A DNA stretch of 7,988 bases from Ignavibacteriota bacterium (GTDB lineage Bacteria; Bacteroidota; Ignavibacteria; Tepidaquicellales; Tepidaquicellaceae). A program made the translations under genes and the position numbers. The stretch's first letter is position 1, and each line of letters begins with the position of its first letter. The stretch spans positions 263 through 8,250 of the forward strand of contig PMIW01000069.1 of the NCBI GenBank assembly GCA_003158365.1. The letters run 5' to 3'. The notes beneath the pieces are model-generated. The model saw nothing but the letters and a program-made list of their open reading frames with translations. It did not search any database and was not told the DNA's origin. Of this stretch, positions 5,602 to 7,988 are shown piece after piece.

Positions 5602-7008
5602 ATGAAAAAACTAAACCTGAATGAAAATTTTATATCCCGCATCTGGAGGGATAAAATGTACTATAAGGGTCTGAAAACCACGGATGGAAGAGAAGTGGAG
5701 ATTTTGGATTACGGAATAGTGAACAAAGATTCAGGAGCCGATTATAAAAATGCGCGAATAAAGATTGAAAACAGCGTTTTCAGCGGTGATATCGAAATAC
5801 ACAGGTCGCTCAGGGACTGGTTCCTGCACAATCATAAAGGCGACGGTAAATATAATAAGGTAATCCTGCAGGTTGTATTCTGGGATGAGGATTTTCCGGG
5901 CGGGACATCTCTTCCGGTTGTTATGAAATCCAGGGAAATTCCGACCGTGATTTTATCCGAATTCCTGACAAAGTCCATACACGATATCTGGAAGGAAATT
6001 ATCAATAACCCGTCAAAAGATTTTAAGCTGCCGTGCTTTCCGGGGAATGAAAAAATCGATTCCGCACAAAAAAAAGAATGGCTGAGAAATGTCAGCATGA
6101 AAAGACTGAACTATCATTCTGTAAGATTAAACCAAAGACTCGAATTTCTCGAAGAAATTGACGGCTCAAAAAGAAAAAAATGTAACTGGGAAAGAATTTT
6201 TTTCGAGTACACGCTCGAAGCACTCGGCTATTCCAAAAACAAAGAGCAGTTTCTGAAATTTGCGGGAAAAATTGAACTTGAAAAGATAAGAAAAGCAAAA
6301 TTAAACATCGGAGAAATTGAATCCCTGTTCTTTGGCACGGCAGGATTGCTTTCAAATCTGAAATATAAAGATGATTATATTGAGCAATTGAAAGAAAACT
6401 GGGAAAAAATAAAAGAGAAATTTAAACCCGAGACAATGAATAAAGCCGAATGGAATTTTTTCCGGTTAAGGCCTCAGAATTTCCCGACCACCAGGATGGC
6501 TTACGCAGTGTCGCTTTGCAGGGAAATGCTTTTTTCCGGTTTTTTCAGGAGAGCGGTTTTTTGCTTTGAAAAAAGCAAAAACACGAATAAGGATTTGACG
6601 GATTTATTTCTAAACTTGCAGGTTTCAGAGTACTGGAGAAATCATTACGTGTTCGGAAAAAAAGTAAATTCCGGTATCAAATCAATCGGGGCGGACAGGG
6701 TTCACGAAATTAACACGAATGTGGTTTTACCTTTGATGTATTTGTATTCGGGTTTATTCGATAAAAGCGATTTAAGAGAAAAAGTAACGGATTATTATTT
6801 TTCGGTTAAAGATAAAAGCGAAAATGAGATTACGAGAGTGATGCAAAAACAGCTGGGAATAAAAGCCTCCTCGATTTCGGAAAGCCAGGGACTGATACAT
6901 CTTCATAATTTTTATTGTGTCAAGGGAAAATGCGATGATTGTTCAATCGGCAAGCAGATGTTTAAAAAAGAGAGTAATCCGGGTGTTTTAAAAATAATAC
7001 TTTATTAA
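5602..7008 (+). CDS. DUF2851 family protein
   Basis: A 468-residue soluble protein without signal peptide. It matches DUF2851 as found in Bacteroidota and relatives: an N-terminal I-W motif (14-15), TTDGREVEIL (26-35), the segment S44-G-A-D47-Y-K-N-A-R-I, then G62-D-I-E65-I-H67 and W73 with H76 and H78. The middle is helical and Lys/Glu-rich. The C-terminus carries C439-x4-C444-x2-C447, a Cys cluster that could bind a metal. The function of the family is unknown. The D47...E65-x-H67 arrangement, with a strand between, resembles a PD-(D/E)XK-type metal site, but that is my inference. It has its own promoter region shared with the TPR gene, and a terminator-like hairpin starts 50 bases after its stop. 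ATG 5602 is the natural start; a second ATG at codon 19 would remove the conserved I-W motif. Confidence 0.87.
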   Translation: MKKLNLNENFISRIWRDKMYYKGLKTTDGREVEILDYGIVNKDSGADYKNARIKIENSVFSGDIEIHRSLRDWFLHNHKGDGKYNKVILQVVFWDEDFPGGTSLPVVMKSREIPTVILSEFLTKSIHDIWKEIINNPSKDFKLPCFPGNEKIDSAQKKEWLRNVSMKRLNYHSVRLNQRLEFLEEIDGSKRKKCNWERIFFEYTLEALGYSKNKEQFLKFAGKIELEKIRKAKLNIGEIESLFFGTAGLLSNLKYKDDYIEQLKENWEKIKEKFKPETMNKAEWNFFRLRPQNFPTTRMAYAVSLCREMLFSGFFRRAVFCFEKSKNTNKDLTDLFLNLQVSEYWRNHYVFGKKVNSGIKSIGADRVHEINTNVVLPLMYLYSGLFDKSDLREKVTDYYFSVKDKSENEITRVMQKQLGIKASSISESQGLIHLHNFYCVKGKCDDCSIGKQMFKKESNPGVLKIILY

Positions 7009-7057
7009 TTTTTTATTAACATTTGAATGATTAATTTAATGAGATTCGTCCCGTTTT

Positions 7058-7117
7058 AAGAACCGGTGAGATGAGTCCGTGGTTGTGTAATTTACATTTG
7101 CCGGTTCTTCATTTTTT
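7058..7117 (+). terminator. Terminator or attenuator hairpin directly upstream of the Crp/Fnr gene
   Basis: AAGAACCGG (7058-7066) pairs perfectly with CCGGTTCTT (7101-7109). Four further pairs, mostly G-U, extend the stem inward. Two bases later come six Ts (7112-7117), the hallmark of a Rho-independent terminator on the plus strand. It can end the DUF2851 transcript, but the T-run stops only 7 bases before the next ATG at 7125. The loop contains GAGATGAGTCCGT (7068-7080), an imperfect copy of GAGATTCGTCCCGT (7041-7054). Confidence 0.7.
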
Positions 7118-7124
7118 ACAAATA

Positions 7125-7832
7125 ATGCAAAAATCCATAGATATTATATATTGTGAGAATTGCAATTCTGCAAAAAAATCAATTTTTAAAGAACTTGGAA
7201 TGGATGAGCTTTTCAAGCTGAATTTGAATAAGAATTGTAATTTTTATAAAAAAGGACAGGTGATTTTCTTTGAAGGAAATTATCCTGACGGGCTATTTTG
7301 CATAAGAGACGGAAAAGTTAAAGTTTTTAAAATCGGCACATCGGGAAAAGAACAGATTATCAGGTTTGCAAAGAACGGAGATGCTCTCGGGTACAGGGCC
7401 TTGCTTGTAGGGGAGACCTACAGCGCTTCGGCATCAGCACTCGAAGATTCCCATATCTGCTTTATCAGGAAAGAAACTGTCTTTGAAATTTTTAAATCGG
7501 ATAATAATTTTTCTTTCAGCCTTTTAAAACTTCTCTCACGCGACCTGGAAGATGTAGAAACAAAAATGGTGAAACTTGCGCAGAAACCTGTCCGCGACAG
7601 GCTTGCAGAAGCATTGCTGATTTTAAAAGAAACCTACGGAACGGATAAATCGGGGAATCTTAACATTTCACTTTCCAGGGAAGATTTTGCAAACATTGTG
7701 GGAACGGCAACAGAAACGGTAATCCGCCTGCTTGCTGAATTTAAAAAAGAAAAACTGATTGAAACAAAAGGAAAGAAAATTAAAATTATAAACTTTGAAA
7801 AGCTGGTGAAAATAAGCAAATTAAACGATTGA
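7125..7832 (+). CDS. Crp/Fnr family transcriptional regulator
   Basis: A 235-residue cytosolic regulator. Residues about 38-125 form the cyclic-nucleotide-binding-like sensor domain (KKGQVIFFEG, D62-G-K-V-K-V, and the segment around G85-D-A-L-G89). A long dimer helix follows, then a winged helix-turn-helix (LSREDFANIVGTATETVIRLL). The recognition helix has TETVIR where E. coli FNR has VETISR, keeping the Glu and Arg. The sensor has C10-x2-C13 and C112, matching FNR C20, C23 and C122 at the same spacing, but the fourth ligand (FNR C29) is Ser19; C38 and C59 are also present. CRP's cAMP-contact residues are not evident. I chose ATG 7125; an ATG at 7071 lies inside the terminator hairpin and adds 18 unrelated residues. 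Probable role: sensing oxygen, redox or NO state. Family call is certain, the ligand is not. Confidence 0.93.
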   Translation: MQKSIDIIYCENCNSAKKSIFKELGMDELFKLNLNKNCNFYKKGQVIFFEGNYPDGLFCIRDGKVKVFKIGTSGKEQIIRFAKNGDALGYRALLVGETYSASASALEDSHICFIRKETVFEIFKSDNNFSFSLLKLLSRDLEDVETKMVKLAQKPVRDRLAEALLILKETYGTDKSGNLNISLSREDFANIVGTATETVIRLLAEFKKEKLIETKGKKIKIINFEKLVKISKLND

Positions 7833-7880
7833 TATTTTAGTAATGATAATTTTAAAAAAAGCAAAGATATGAATGCTCTC

Positions 7881-7917
7881 CTTTGCGTTCTTTGCGAAGG
7901 ACTTTGCGTACTTTGCG
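7881..7917 (+). repeat. Cluster of four CTTTGCG repeats
   Basis: CTTTGCG occurs at 7881-7887, 7890-7896, 7902-7908 and 7911-7917, at steps of 9, 12 and 9 bases. GCAAAG at 7861-7866 can pair with CTTTGC of the first copy. After the array come GTAAG, eight Ts and the ATG at 7931, so it fills the place of a leader or promoter. Similar CTTTGCG-rich arrays occur between genes in various bacterial genomes; their role is not known to me. Confidence 0.75.
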
Positions 7918-7930
7918 GTAAGTTTTTTTT

Positions 7931-7988
7931 ATGACAAAACAAAAATCCGACGAACTTCAGAAAATTGCGTTAAGAGTAAGGGAAAGAA
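7931..7988 (+). CDS. Start of a gene cut by the window edge, possibly transketolase
   Basis: ATG after a run of eight Ts opens 19 codons: M-T-K-Q-K-S-D-E-L-Q-K-I-A-L-R-V-R-E-R. The frame is open to the end of the window. The segment ELQKIALRVRE resembles the N-terminal helix of transketolases and transketolase N-terminal subunits, but 19 residues are too few for a firm call. No other feature of the product can be seen. Confidence 0.5.
   Translation, partial: MTKQKSDELQKIALRVRER

Noticed and set aside
7041..7090. Hammerhead-ribozyme-like GATGAGTCCGT and TTCGTCC pieces
   Set aside because: CTGATGAG is not intact and no CGAAA follows on the same strand; the second piece is in the wrong orientation.
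7071..7124. Upstream ATG start for the Crp/Fnr regulator
   Set aside because: It lies inside the terminator hairpin and adds 18 residues without similarity to the family; the CxxC segment follows the ATG at 7125 at normal distance.
7634..7942. Minus-strand open frame covering the end of the regulator and the CTTTGCG array
   Set aside because: Its N-terminus only translates the repeats and the rest is antisense to the helix-turn-helix region.

Overview
The window is a piece of a low-GC genome from the Bacteroidota / Chlorobiota / Ignavibacteriota side of the tree. Three things point there: a secreted GWxTD-domain protein, a DUF2851 protein, and a DUF58 protein whose N-terminus has the form usual in that group. 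Starts also lack clear Shine-Dalgarno sites. No 16S rRNA or other definitive marker is present, so the placement is an inference; an Ignavibacteria-like organism is my best guess.

Layout, left to right. 1-154: a truncated hairpin-like repeat and AT-rich DNA. 155-760: a very AT-rich lone gene, probably a diverged PD-(D/E)XK nuclease-like protein, which looks foreign. 761-1112: about 350 bases without a gene, holding a weak promoter, a weak hairpin, a GC-rich palindromic patch and a 9-bp tandem repeat. 1113-2420: rimO, encoding the radical-SAM methylthiotransferase of ribosomal protein S12. 2475-3761: an exported GWxTD protein. 3758-4753 (minus): a DUF58 / von Willebrand A-like protein, converging on the GWxTD gene so tightly that one TTAA supplies both stop codons. 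4770-4822: a terminator for the next gene. 4845-5537 (minus): a TPR lipoprotein with a charged pentapeptide-repeat tail. 5538-5601: a short divergent promoter region. 5602-7008: a DUF2851 protein. 7058-7117: a terminator-like hairpin directly in front of the next start. 7125-7832: a Crp/Fnr-family regulator. 7881-7917: a CTTTGCG repeat cluster. 7931-7988: the first 19 codons of a gene that may encode transketolase.

How the genes relate. There is no obvious single pathway. rimO and the GWxTD gene are 54 bases apart on the same strand and could be co-transcribed. The DUF58 and TPR genes share a strand but are separated by a terminator. The GWxTD and TPR proteins are both envelope proteins. The Crp/Fnr protein probably responds to oxygen, redox or nitrosative state, because it keeps three cysteines at FNR-like spacing.

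I do not see a convincing new multi-gene system. The items most worth following are the regulator's Cys-to-Ser change together with its leader hairpin, the AT-rich nuclease-like gene with near-identical 11-bp sequences on either side, and the two short-period repeat arrays placed just upstream of genes.
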